From positions 1,119 to 18,491 of the forward strand of contig DIZZ01000057.1 in assembly GCA_002428045.1 (NCBI GenBank): a DNA stretch of 17,373 nt, read 5' to 3'. The position numbers were made by a program, and so were the translations under genes. The notes under the pieces are model-generated. The model saw only the letters and a program-made list of their open reading frames with translations. It made no database searches and was not told the origin of the DNA. Source of the DNA: Verrucomicrobia bacterium UBA6015 (GTDB lineage Bacteria > Verrucomicrobiota > Kiritimatiellia > UBA8416). Shown piece after piece: positions 7,229 to 14,378 of the stretch; positions within the stretch are counted from its first letter, which is position 1; each line of letters starts with the position of its first letter.

Positions 7229-7274
7229 GGTGCGTTGTTGTTAGGGACTGAAATAATGTCAGGATGCCGTGGAT

Positions 7275-7580
7275 ATGAGTATTTGGTCGAACATTTATAA
7301 GTGGTGTTTCGGGTTGCTGGGGGTGATCCTTGTGATCGCCTGTATTCTTGTTTACATTCCCCTGCTGCGCCGGTTGGGGGAGCTCCAAACCCGGAAAACC
7401 GAACTGGAAGTCCGCAATGCCGAGCAGGCTGAGCAGATCAAGGCGTTGCAGATCAAGCAGGAACGGTTCAATAGCGACCCCGAGTTTGTCGAACACACGG
7501 CGCGCCAGACCGGACGAATCATGCCGGATGAAATCGTCTATCGATTTACCAACGCCCCCGGAATCATTCACCAGCCATAA
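7275..7580 (+). CDS. FtsB/DivIC-like septum formation initiator protein
   Basis: A 101-residue single-pass membrane protein. It has a short cytoplasmic N-terminus, one hydrophobic segment (about 10-31, CFGLLGVILVIACILVYIPL) and a coiled coil rich in Glu, Gln and Leu (32-65). A compact end follows: DPEFVEHTARQTGRIMPDEI and VYRF, matching the family's 'EExARexlGlvkpGEvvy' ending. FtsB/DivIC proteins form a complex with FtsL and FtsQ in the divisome; which partner role this one plays cannot be told from sequence. A GTG at 7269 is in frame, but the ATG at 7275 is preferred. AGGA at 7261-7264 could serve either. First gene of a plus-strand run, 24 bases before the lipoprotein gene. Confidence 0.8.
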   Translation: MSIWSNIYKWCFGLLGVILVIACILVYIPLLRRLGELQTRKTELEVRNAEQAEQIKALQIKQERFNSDPEFVEHTARQTGRIMPDEIVYRFTNAPGIIHQP

Positions 7581-7604
7581 CCGTTTTAACAGGGGTTCCC
7601 CTTT

Positions 7605-8402
7605 ATGGATGCCTTTTTGAAAGCCAGGGTTGCCGCCATCACGCTGCTGCTGCCCCTTGTCGGTTGCCTGCAAATGGAGCATGACCTCCAGATCAAGGAG
7701 GATGGATCGGCCACCTACCGCCTGGATTATTCGATTACTGAGCAGGCCATTACCCAGTTTCGCGCCATGTTCAAACTGAAGGATGACCTGGCCGTGGCGG
7801 CCGGTGAACCGCCGCCCGGATTGGAAATGCATCCGCTGCTCGCCGTATTCCTGGATCCCGATGGCCCCTCCCTCCGCAAGCAGCTTGATGCCTTTGCCAG
7901 CGATGGGATAACCCTGCGAACCCTTCAGCAAGGCACCCGTCCGGCATGGCGCACGATGGTGCTCGAACTCCACATCGACGACCTGTCGCGCTTGGCTGAT
8001 GACCTTTTTTTCAAGGAACATGGCTTTGACCTCACCAAGGATGCCGACGGGCACTACGTGTGGAGCCGGGCGGCGCACTGTGCGGATATCGGTAGTCTGC
8101 CGACGGCCCTGTCCGAGCGGGAATTGGAGCAGATCACCCCGCTCCTCGCCGGTTTCAAGACGACGGTGAAGGTCACCCTGCCGGGGCGGATCCTATCAAC
8201 GACGGCCTTCCGGACTAGCCAGCAGACCGCGATCTGGGAGTTTGATTTCGATCGTCAGCCAGAATCCATCCAAACCTTGCAGCGTCAACCCTTCCGGGTC
8301 GTGTTCGATGCCCCCCGTGCCACGCTGCCAACCCTGCAAACACAACCTGCGGCATCCCCTTCGCCGGAGCAAAAAGAAAAAACGAAAGAGGCAACCTATT
8401 AA
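7605..8402 (+). CDS. LppM-like lipoprotein of unknown function
   Basis: A 265-residue protein with a basic N-terminus, a hydrophobic stretch (9-19) and a lipobox LVGC with the lipidated Cys21, so it should be anchored in a membrane facing outward. The mature part begins QMEHDLQIKEDGSATYRLDY, a pattern (beta-strands with a DGS turn right after the Cys) seen in LppM-like and related uncharacterised lipoproteins. The middle alternates helices and strands, a hydrophobic strand VKVTLPGRIL lies near 190, and the end is a Pro/Lys/Glu-rich disordered tail. AGGGG precedes the ATG. It lies between a division protein and HflX; an envelope role is plausible but not shown. Confidence 0.7.
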   Translation: MDAFLKARVAAITLLLPLVGCLQMEHDLQIKEDGSATYRLDYSITEQAITQFRAMFKLKDDLAVAAGEPPPGLEMHPLLAVFLDPDGPSLRKQLDAFASDGITLRTLQQGTRPAWRTMVLELHIDDLSRLADDLFFKEHGFDLTKDADGHYVWSRAAHCADIGSLPTALSERELEQITPLLAGFKTTVKVTLPGRILSTTAFRTSQQTAIWEFDFDRQPESIQTLQRQPFRVVFDAPRATLPTLQTQPAASPSPEQKEKTKEATY

Positions 8403-8442
8403 AACGTCGTTCAGCCCTGCACAGGAAATGCAGGAACGCGCC

Positions 8443-9537
8443 ATGCTTATTCAGGTGATCACCCCTCGACAGCACGTCGATGAGGCCGAGGAATCCATTC
8501 GTGAACTCGAGCGGCTGGCCGATACGGCCGGGGTCACGGTGGTCGGTGTGGTTACCCAGCGTCGGCCGCAGGTGAATAAATCCCATCTGGTTGGTGAGGG
8601 CAAGCTGGAGGAGATTAAGCTGGCCTGCAGTCATGCCCATGCGAATGTGGTGATTGTGGATAATGAACTATCCGCCGTCCAGGTCAACACCCTTGATCTG
8701 GAATTGGGCATCCGTGTGATTGACCGAACCGAACTGATCCTGCAGATTTTCGCCCGCCGGGCCAGTTCGGCCGAGTCGCAGACACAAGTCGAGCTGGCAC
8801 AGCTTGAATACCTGGTCAAGCGCATCCCGACCTCCGAGAAACAGCAGCGCTTCCAGGGGGGTATCGGCATGCGTGGCCCTGGTGAAAGCCCGTTGCAGTT
8901 GCGCAATGACCCGATGCGGCGGCGCATCAAGGAGTTGAAGATCAAGCTGGAGGCGATCCGGCAGAAACGCGTGCAGACGCGCGGACGGCGTGAATGGCCG
9001 ATGGTCAGTCTGGTCGGGTACACCAATGCGGGCAAGAGTACCTTGCTCAATGCCCTCAGCGGTGCCGATGCGTATGTCGACGACCGTCTTTTTGCTACGT
9101 TGGACACCAAGACACGTCGGGTGTACCTGGCGGAGAATCGCCAGATCATGCTGTCCGACACGGTTGGCTTCATCCGCCACTTGCCGCACGGGCTGGTGGC
9201 ATCCTTTCGCTCCACGCTGGATGTGGCTGCCGAGGCGGATCTGCTTTTGATCGTGGTCGATGCCGGTCATTCCCGGATAGCGGATCACCTTGCCGTGGTG
9301 GCCGAGACACTGCGCGAGATCAAGGCGGACCGGGTGCCGACGCTGATCGTGATGAACAAATGGGACAGCGTCACCGACCCAACCCTGCAAAGCGCCTTGG
9401 AGGCCCAGTTGCCAGAGGCCGTCCGTATAAGCGCCCGCACCGGAGCGGGGCTCGACCAGCTCAAGGTCGCCATCATGAATCGTTTACACATGTCCGTAAC
9501 CCCTGCAACAAACGAGGAGCGTGATGATACAGCCTGA
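8443..9537 (+). CDS. hflX: Ribosome-dissociating GTPase HflX
   Basis: GTPase that binds the ribosome E site and splits stalled or heat-damaged 70S particles. The 364-residue protein has the N-terminal HflX domain with VGEGKLEEI (51-59), the linker motif FQGGIGMRGPGES, and then the G domain. P-loop GYTNAGKST is at 192-200, FATLDTKTR is the switch region, and DTVGFIRHLPHGLVASFRST and NKWD follow. The frame is open upstream to 8242 inside the lipoprotein gene. The ATG at 8443 is chosen because AGGAA lies seven bases before it and family homology begins there; the ATG at 8428 is the alternative. The C-terminal domain is short. Its last 14 bases overlap atpE. Confidence 0.94.
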   Translation: MLIQVITPRQHVDEAEESIRELERLADTAGVTVVGVVTQRRPQVNKSHLVGEGKLEEIKLACSHAHANVVIVDNELSAVQVNTLDLELGIRVIDRTELILQIFARRASSAESQTQVELAQLEYLVKRIPTSEKQQRFQGGIGMRGPGESPLQLRNDPMRRRIKELKIKLEAIRQKRVQTRGRREWPMVSLVGYTNAGKSTLLNALSGADAYVDDRLFATLDTKTRRVYLAENRQIMLSDTVGFIRHLPHGLVASFRSTLDVAAEADLLLIVVDAGHSRIADHLAVVAETLREIKADRVPTLIVMNKWDSVTDPTLQSALEAQLPEAVRISARTGAGLDQLKVAIMNRLHMSVTPATNEERDDTA

Positions 9538-9838
9538 AGCATTCGCCTGGCTTGGTGCTGGCCTGGCCATTGGGCTGGCCGCATTGGGCACGGGCATCGG
9601 GATCGGTATGCTTGCCGCCAAGAGCGTGGAGGCTGCCGCCCGGCAGCCCGAAGCCGTCCCGCAGATCCAGAAGCTGATGATCCTTGGCATCGCCTTCATT
9701 GAGGCGCTCTGCCTTTATGCCCTGCTGATCGCCTTTACCCTGACAGGCAAGACCTCCGCCCCGTCCGTCAGTAGCGATCCGTTCGGGACCGATGGCATGG
9801 ACGCAGCGCCTGTCACCATGGAATCCTCCACTCATTAA
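9524..9838 (+). CDS. atpE: ATP synthase F0 subunit c with C-terminal tail
   Basis: Forms the ion-driven rotor ring of F-type ATP synthase. Helix 1 (7-34) carries the glycine-rich GTGIGIG packing motif, the cytoplasmic loop has RQPEA (40-44), and helix 2 (52-75) carries the ion-binding Glu60 in AFIEALCLYALLIA. The Gln and Ser ligands of sodium-type rings are replaced by Ile and Ala, so it is probably proton-coupled. Odd: about 28 residues rich in Ser, Asp, Thr and Pro follow helix 2, where most c subunits end within a few residues. The ATG at 9524 has GAGGAG close upstream; the adjacent GTG at 9521 is the alternative. It overlaps the end of hflX. The a-subunit gene is not next to it. Confidence 0.93.
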   Translation: MIQPEAFAWLGAGLAIGLAALGTGIGIGMLAAKSVEAAARQPEAVPQIQKLMILGIAFIEALCLYALLIAFTLTGKTSAPSVSSDPFGTDGMDAAPVTMESSTH

Positions 9839-9850
9839 CCCAGTTTTCCC

Positions 9851-10384
9851 GTGAACCCCTTGCAGGTTGCCATGCTTCACTTCGATGCCGGTTTATTTAT
9901 CTGGGCGCTGGCCACGTTTGCCGGGCTGCTGTTGCTGCTCGCCCGCTTTGCCTTCAAGCCGCTACGCGAGATCCTGAAGGCGCGCGAGGATTCCATCCGC
10001 AACGCGATTCAAGGTGCCGAGCGCGCTCGGGATGAAGCCCGCCAGCTCCTCGACGCCCAGCACGCCGAGATCGCCACGGCCAGGCAGCAGGCCGCCGCCA
10101 CCATCGAGGAGGCCCGCCGTATCGTGAGCGATCTCAAGAAGGAGGCCGAGACGGCGGGGCGCGAACAAACCGCCATCCTGATGGAGCAGGCCCGGACGGA
10201 AATCGACCGCGAAACCCGCAAAAGCCTCGACGACCTCAAGGCCACCGTGGCCTCGATCTCCGTCCGCATCGCCCGTCAGGTCATCCGCGAGAACCTCGAT
10301 GAGAAACGCCATACCGAGTTGGCCGACCAGTTTATTGAACGCCTGAAGCAGAACCGCAATGAAATCCGCCAACGCCAAAGCTGA
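9851..10384 (+). CDS. atpF: ATP synthase F0 subunit b
   Basis: Peripheral stalk subunit. One transmembrane helix near the N-terminus (about 12-31, AGLFIWALATFAGLLLLL) follows the typical DxGLFIW start. RFAFKPLREIL comes next, then a long, highly charged alpha-helix rich in Ala, Glu, Arg and Gln (40-165) that forms the right-handed stalk coiled coil. Length 177 is normal for the family. The start could be GTG 9851 or ATG 9872; the latter gives MLHFDAGLFIW and fits the family well. Neither has a strong ribosome binding site, and coupling with atpE (12 bases away) is likely. It overlaps atpH by 26 bases. Confidence 0.93.
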   Translation: MNPLQVAMLHFDAGLFIWALATFAGLLLLLARFAFKPLREILKAREDSIRNAIQGAERARDEARQLLDAQHAEIATARQQAAATIEEARRIVSDLKKEAETAGREQTAILMEQARTEIDRETRKSLDDLKATVASISVRIARQVIRENLDEKRHTELADQFIERLKQNRNEIRQRQS

Positions 10385-10898
10385 ACACTACGCTCATGCC
10401 CTGCTGGCCATCGGCCAGGCCAACGGCTGCACGGAGGCCCTGAAGGACGACCTTGAGCATCTGGTCACCTTCCTGCAGTCAACCCCCGCCCTGCTCGACT
10501 TCCTCCGTTCGCCCGCCATCACGATTCCCGGCAAGCAGCAAACCCTTGCAGAGTTGATCGGCAGCCAGATCCACGCCTTGCTTTTCCCGTTTGTGCTCCT
10601 GCTTACGGCGGCTGGCGATATCGCCCAGCTTGCCGCCATCCGTGACACGCTAACCACGCTGGACGATAAGCAGAACCAGACGACCTCTGGAACGATCGAT
10701 TGTGCCGCCCCGCTTTCCGCAGCGCAGGTCGCCGCGATCGAAACCGAGGTTGGCCGCCTTCTCAATGGCACCGTACACCTGACGCCGCACATAACGGACA
10801 GCATCCTTGGCGGTATGCGGGTCAGTGTCGGCGACGTCGTGATCGACGACACCATCGACACCCAGCTTGAAAACGCTCGACACCAACTTCTGCAATAA
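10359..10898 (+). CDS. atpH: ATP synthase F1 subunit delta (OSCP)
   Basis: Links the b-subunit stalk to the top of the F1 alpha/beta ring. The 179-residue protein shows the N-terminal helical bundle starting AEHYAHALLAIGQ and the conserved C-terminal signature ILGGMRVSVGDVVIDDTIDTQLENAR. The LFPFVLLLTAAGD segment near 75 corresponds to the helix usually written LxxfLxlLxxxxR. The gene starts inside the end of atpF. In most genomes atpA follows directly; here a nucleoside-transferase-like gene follows after 13 bases, so F1 genes alpha, gamma, beta and epsilon must lie elsewhere or be lost. Confidence 0.92.
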   Translation: MKSANAKAEHYAHALLAIGQANGCTEALKDDLEHLVTFLQSTPALLDFLRSPAITIPGKQQTLAELIGSQIHALLFPFVLLLTAAGDIAQLAAIRDTLTTLDDKQNQTTSGTIDCAAPLSAAQVAAIETEVGRLLNGTVHLTPHITDSILGGMRVSVGDVVIDDTIDTQLENARHQLLQ

Positions 10899-10911
10899 GA
10901 AAGGAAACCCG

Positions 10912-11325
10912 ATGAAGAAAATATACCTTTGTGGCCCGATCATGGATGAACAGAACAACCAGGCCCGCGAATGGCGCGAGACCGCCATTGAACAGCTCAG
11001 CAAGCACTTTATCCTGCTGGATCCGATGCGCCGCAACTTCAAGGACCGGGAGGTCGACAGTGCCAACGAGATCGTCGAGTTCGACTTGCAGGACGTGCGC
11101 GAGGCCGATATCATCCTCGTCAACTACAACAAGGCCTCCATCGGAACCGCCATGGAAGTTTTCTACGCCTCCCATGACCTGGGGAAATTCGTGGTGGCCT
11201 TCTCCCCCTTTGATTTCCAGAACTGCAACCCCTGGATGGTACGTTTCTGCACCAAGATCCTGCCGTCGCTGGAGCGGGCGGTGGACTACATCACCACCCA
11301 CTTCGTTTTACAGCATCGCCCCTGA
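10912..11325 (+). CDS. Nucleoside 2-deoxyribosyltransferase-like protein
   Basis: A 137-residue protein with the fold signatures of the nucleoside 2-deoxyribosyltransferase superfamily. These are YLCGPI (5-10), an acidic stretch FDLQDVREADIILVNYN (57-73, with D58, D61 and D66), and SIGTAMEVFYA (76-86) holding the expected catalytic Glu82 after the S/D-x-G-T motif. GKFVVAF follows. Superfamily members transfer deoxyribose between bases, hydrolyse nucleotide N-glycosidic bonds, or bind nucleotides in defence and signalling contexts; the substrate cannot be deduced here. AAGGAAA lies six bases before the ATG. The frame is open upstream into atpH, but the chosen start fits. It sits where atpA normally lies, in the same direction and close spacing. 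Confidence 0.75.
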   Translation: MKKIYLCGPIMDEQNNQAREWRETAIEQLSKHFILLDPMRRNFKDREVDSANEIVEFDLQDVREADIILVNYNKASIGTAMEVFYASHDLGKFVVAFSPFDFQNCNPWMVRFCTKILPSLERAVDYITTHFVLQHRP

Positions 11326-11360
11326 ACCATTCGGGGAGATAAACATAACCGTGTGAGTAA

Positions 11361-13718
11361 ATGCCTATGAATATGATGATGCGGTATCCGGCGACCCGGT
11401 GGCAGGATGCCCTGCCGACAGGCAGCGGGGTGGTGGGGGCGATGGTGTATGGATCAATCAAGTTCGAGACGATCCTGCTGAATCATGATGCCTTGTATTA
11501 TCCGCAGGCCATCTCGGAGACGGTGGATGTCTCCGACCTGCTGCCCCAGGTGCGCGAGATGATCAAGAACCGCCAGTGCCGTGAAGCCGCCCAGGTGATG
11601 CCCGCCGCCCATGATCAACGGAAGCGCTCGACCGAGACCGATTTTGATGCGCCATACCAACCGTTATGTTCACTCACGCTGGACACGACCACAAACGGGG
11701 CCTTCCACCATTACCGACGCGGGGTGGATTTCAATACCGCCCGTGCATGGGTTGAGTGGCGTGACGAGAAGGCGTCGTTCATACGCGAGGTCTTTGTCTC
11801 GCGCGAGACGGATACGATCTTCCTGCGGATCCGGGGGACCACACCCGGCTCGGTCTCCTGTCGGCTGGCCCTGGCTATGACCCGGGATGAGCAGCACGGG
11901 GTCGGCTATTTCGGCAAGACGAATGACGTCAAGATCGATGTGTCAAAGCATCTCACCTCGGATGAGCAGACGCTCACGTTCCTCGGGCGATATCCTGACG
12001 GACTCTGCTTTGGCGCGGTTGGGCGGGTTCATGTGACCGGCGGGACCATCCGGCGGCAGGAGGACGGTGTGTCGGTAGAAGGCGCTGGCGAGCTGGTGCT
12101 GCGTGCCAAGCTGTTTGTCGATGAGTTCCATGAGCACGCGGTTGCCCGACTGATCAAGGCGCTGGCCGCAGAATCCGCCGATTTCGATAGCGCCCTTGTG
12201 GGGCATTGCCGGCTGCACCGACGCCTGTTTGACCAGATGACGCTCGAACTGGGTGGCGAGGCGCAGGCGTCGAATGAAGAGATGCTCATGGCCGCATACG
12301 ATGGAGAGATGTCGGCCGCGCTGGCGCGGACGATGTTTGATTATGGACGCTATTTACTGATCTGCTCCAGTCGTGCAGGCGGCTGGCCGTCAAACCTGCA
12401 GGGCATCTGGAATGGCGACTATGTGCCAGCCTGGACATCGGATATCCACACGGACGAGAACATCCAGATGAACTACTGGCTGGCGTTGCCGGGAGCGCTG
12501 GCCGACACCCTGTTGCCGTTCTTCGACTATTTCGAAAAGCATCTTCCCACGTTCCGGGAGAATGCCCGGAGTATTTTTAACTGCCGCGGGATCCTGGTTC
12601 CACTTCACATGACGACACATGGTAAGGCTCGCCCGGCCAGTTACGCCTTCTGGACCGCGGCGGCGGGATGGCTCGCCCAGCATTTCTACGATTATTACCT
12701 ATTCACGGGCGACCTGGAATTCCTACGAAACCGTGCGATCCCCTGGCTACGCGAAGTGGCCTGGTTTTACGAAGATTTCCTGTTTGATGGCGATGATGGC
12801 AGGCTCGTCTTTTGTCCTTCCGTGTCGCCCGAGAATCGCCCGGGTAACGGCAACAGCATGATCACGATCAATGCCACGATGGATGTGGCGGTCTGCCGCG
12901 AGGTGCTGACGAATCTGTGCGATGCCTGTGCGGTCCTATCGATGGATTCAGAGGGCATCCAGCGCTGGCAGTCGATGCTTGCCCGATTACCTGCCTATGA
13001 GATCAATGCGGACGGGGCGATCAAGGAATGGCTGCATCCCTTCTTCGAGGATAACTATCATCATCGCCACCAGTCGCATTTGTATCCCGTGTTCCCCGGC
13101 TTGGAGATTACCGAGGAAAACAATCCGGTACTGTTCGAGGCCTGCCGGGTGGCGGTCGAGAAGCGGCTCGTGGTTGGTTTGACGAGCCAGACCGGATGGT
13201 CCTTGGCGCACATGGCCAACATTTATGCCAGGCTGGGGCAGGGGAACCGTGCCTGGGAATGCCTGAACCACCTTACGCGCTGCACGGTGGGTCCGAATTT
13301 ATTCACCTACCACAACGACTGGCGCCAGATGGGCATGAGCATGGCGGGGACACTTCCTCCATTCCAGATTGATGCCAACCTCGGATTCACGGCGGCAATC
13401 CTCGAGATGCTTGTCTATAGTCGGCCAGGCACCCTGAACCTTCTGCCGGCCTTGCCTGAAAAATGGACCTCTGGCCGTGCCCATGGGATTGCCTGCCGAG
13501 GGGGCATTACGCTGGATCTGGCCTGGGATCTGGACGCAAAAACACTTCAAGCCATCATTCGGAGCCAATCCGATCAGACGTTGTTATTGCGTCTTCCAAA
13601 AGGACTGGGGACGGTCCGGTTTACTCCGGAAAGCGCGGCCACGGCGTCAACGTCGCATGGCGTTGGCTACTGGGAGGTTAGCGTATTCAAGGATGTTCCC
13701 TTGCATTTGTCGGCATAG
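11361..13718 (+). CDS. GH95-family glycosidase (alpha-L-fucosidase type)
   Basis: A 785-residue protein of glycoside hydrolase family 95, whose members are inverting alpha-1,2-L-fucosidases or alpha-L-galactosidases. The N-terminal beta-domain begins with WQDALPTGSGVVGAMVYG (14-31). The (alpha/alpha)6 barrel has GGWPSNLQGIWNGD (340-353), HTDENIQMNYW (363-373), SVSPEN with Glu491 as likely general acid, HRHQSHLYPVFPG (568-580), TGWSLAHMANIYARLG (611-626) and QIDANLG with Asp671. A C-terminal beta-domain follows. In the Bifidobacterium enzyme two asparagines (N421 and N423) activate water; the second is kept here (N367) but the first appears to be Asp365. There is no signal peptide, unlike many secreted GH95 enzymes, so it probably acts on imported sugars. 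No strong ribosome binding site is visible. It ends before a hairpin terminator. Confidence 0.9.
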   Translation: MPMNMMMRYPATRWQDALPTGSGVVGAMVYGSIKFETILLNHDALYYPQAISETVDVSDLLPQVREMIKNRQCREAAQVMPAAHDQRKRSTETDFDAPYQPLCSLTLDTTTNGAFHHYRRGVDFNTARAWVEWRDEKASFIREVFVSRETDTIFLRIRGTTPGSVSCRLALAMTRDEQHGVGYFGKTNDVKIDVSKHLTSDEQTLTFLGRYPDGLCFGAVGRVHVTGGTIRRQEDGVSVEGAGELVLRAKLFVDEFHEHAVARLIKALAAESADFDSALVGHCRLHRRLFDQMTLELGGEAQASNEEMLMAAYDGEMSAALARTMFDYGRYLLICSSRAGGWPSNLQGIWNGDYVPAWTSDIHTDENIQMNYWLALPGALADTLLPFFDYFEKHLPTFRENARSIFNCRGILVPLHMTTHGKARPASYAFWTAAAGWLAQHFYDYYLFTGDLEFLRNRAIPWLREVAWFYEDFLFDGDDGRLVFCPSVSPENRPGNGNSMITINATMDVAVCREVLTNLCDACAVLSMDSEGIQRWQSMLARLPAYEINADGAIKEWLHPFFEDNYHHRHQSHLYPVFPGLEITEENNPVLFEACRVAVEKRLVVGLTSQTGWSLAHMANIYARLGQGNRAWECLNHLTRCTVGPNLFTYHNDWRQMGMSMAGTLPPFQIDANLGFTAAILEMLVYSRPGTLNLLPALPEKWTSGRAHGIACRGGITLDLAWDLDAKTLQAIIRSQSDQTLLLRLPKGLGTVRFTPESAATASTSHGVGYWEVSVFKDVPLHLSA

Positions 13719-13750
13719 GACGCGGTAACCGGGCCATCTGCAAAAAAGAA

Positions 13751-13777
13751 AAGGGCTGCGCGGAACGCGCAGCCCTT
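13751..13777. terminator. Bidirectional intrinsic terminator
   Basis: A perfect 12-bp stem (AAGGGCTGCGCG at 13751-13762, pairing with 13766-13777) with a 3-base loop. On the minus strand it is followed by TTTTCTTTTTT, ending the small secreted-protein gene. On the plus strand the following CGCTTTAATT is a weaker U-tract, ending the GH95 gene and the long plus-strand run. It lies between two convergent genes. Confidence 0.9.
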
Positions 13778-13782
13778 CGCTT

Positions 13783-13802
13783 TAATTCGACAAACGAATT
13801 AC
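13783..13802. repeat. Small inverted repeat at the 3' end of the secreted-protein gene
   Basis: TAATTCG (13783-13789) and CGAATTA (13795-13801) pair perfectly around ACAAA. It overlaps the stop codon of the small secreted-protein gene and sits directly before the main terminator stem. It may add to 3'-end stability or be incidental. Confidence 0.4.
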
Positions 13803-14089
13803 TTATTCGGAGAAGACCAGAACTCAAAACGCATATTTTGGTCAGTCGCACCATTCGACGCATCAATCACGGAGCTGATCATAAACGGGAAGCAAATGGC
13901 GCCCACAATACATTCTCCGAACGGGAAGGTACCCTGGTAATCATTATTGTACCATTCGCCGACACCCGGCAGAAGGAATGAAAGAATCGCAGGAGCAGCA
14001 CCGCCCTTTTCCTTGGCCTGAACCGGGCACGCCGCAAACAACGAGACTGCAAACACGAACACCAACACTGCTGACGCTACTTTTTTCAT
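13799..14089 (-). CDS. Small exported membrane-type protein of unknown function
   Basis: A 96-residue protein with a clear Sec signal (KK, then a hydrophobic core up to about residue 20, and probable cleavage after VQA near 27). The mature part has LSFLLPGVGEWYNNDYQG, which resembles the 'sfllPGlGqfYnG' motif of TM2-like and related small membrane proteins. A hydrophobic stretch (about 57-75, ECIVGAICFPFMISSVI) follows, then a polar tail FEFWSSPNK. The ATG at 14089 is chosen because AGGAGG (14100-14095) lies five bases upstream; an in-frame GTG at 14095 would overlap that site. It has its own promoter and a strong terminator, so it is a stand-alone unit and possibly well expressed. Function unknown. 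Confidence 0.75.
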   Translation of the reverse strand: MKKVASAVLVFVFAVSLFAACPVQAKEKGGAAPAILSFLLPGVGEWYNNDYQGTFPFGECIVGAICFPFMISSVIDASNGATDQNMRFEFWSSPNK

Positions 14090-14148
14090 CTTCACCTCCT
14101 GCCCAACTTGTTATCTGTTTTGTGTGGAACCCCCACAACTGGCAATCA

Positions 14149-14177
14149 AGATAACTTAAATTATTATTTCCGGTCAA
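14149..14177 (-). promoter_or_regulatory. Promoter of the small secreted-protein gene
   Basis: On the minus strand TTGACC (14177-14172), a 17-base AT-rich spacer, and TTATCT (14154-14149) form a good sigma70-type promoter. It would give a leader of about 50 bases that carries AGGAGG just before the start codon. Confidence 0.7.
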
Positions 14178-14348
14178 GCCTTCTGTTGAAAATTCACCAA
14201 AATTTGCAATTGTCATTCGGCACGCAAAATCTTTACATCAGCAAAATGACCGGTCTGCGATGGTGCTCGAAACGCAACATCACGCACCCGTGCGGCACGA
14301 TGCAGAAGAAATATTCCTGCAGGATGTCTAGCGATGACTGTAAAAACA

Positions 14349-14378
14349 TTGACCTTGATGGGGCGTAGTCATTACGAT
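14349..14378 (+). promoter_or_regulatory. Candidate promoter of the aguB-aguA-gluQ unit
   Basis: TTGACC (14349-14354), an 18-base spacer, then TACGAT (14373-14378; four of six matches to the consensus -10). A 6-bp inverted repeat ATGACT/AGTCAT (14334-14339 and 14367-14372) brackets the -35 box and touches the -10, and could be an operator. Start of transcription would be about 50 bases before aguB. Confidence 0.4.

Noticed and set aside
7188..8078. 296-codon minus-strand open frame
   Set aside because: It overlaps the FtsB-like and lipoprotein genes and the promoter region. The plus-strand products have a membrane helix, coiled coil and lipobox, while this one has no family features or ribosome binding site.
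9524..9838. Sodium-dependent N-ATPase type c subunit
   Set aside because: The Gln and Ser/Thr ligands for sodium are replaced by Ile and Ala, and a delta subunit gene follows, which N-ATPase operons lack.
14108..14368. 86-codon plus-strand open frame between divergent genes
   Set aside because: No ribosome binding site, odd composition, overlaps two predicted promoters.
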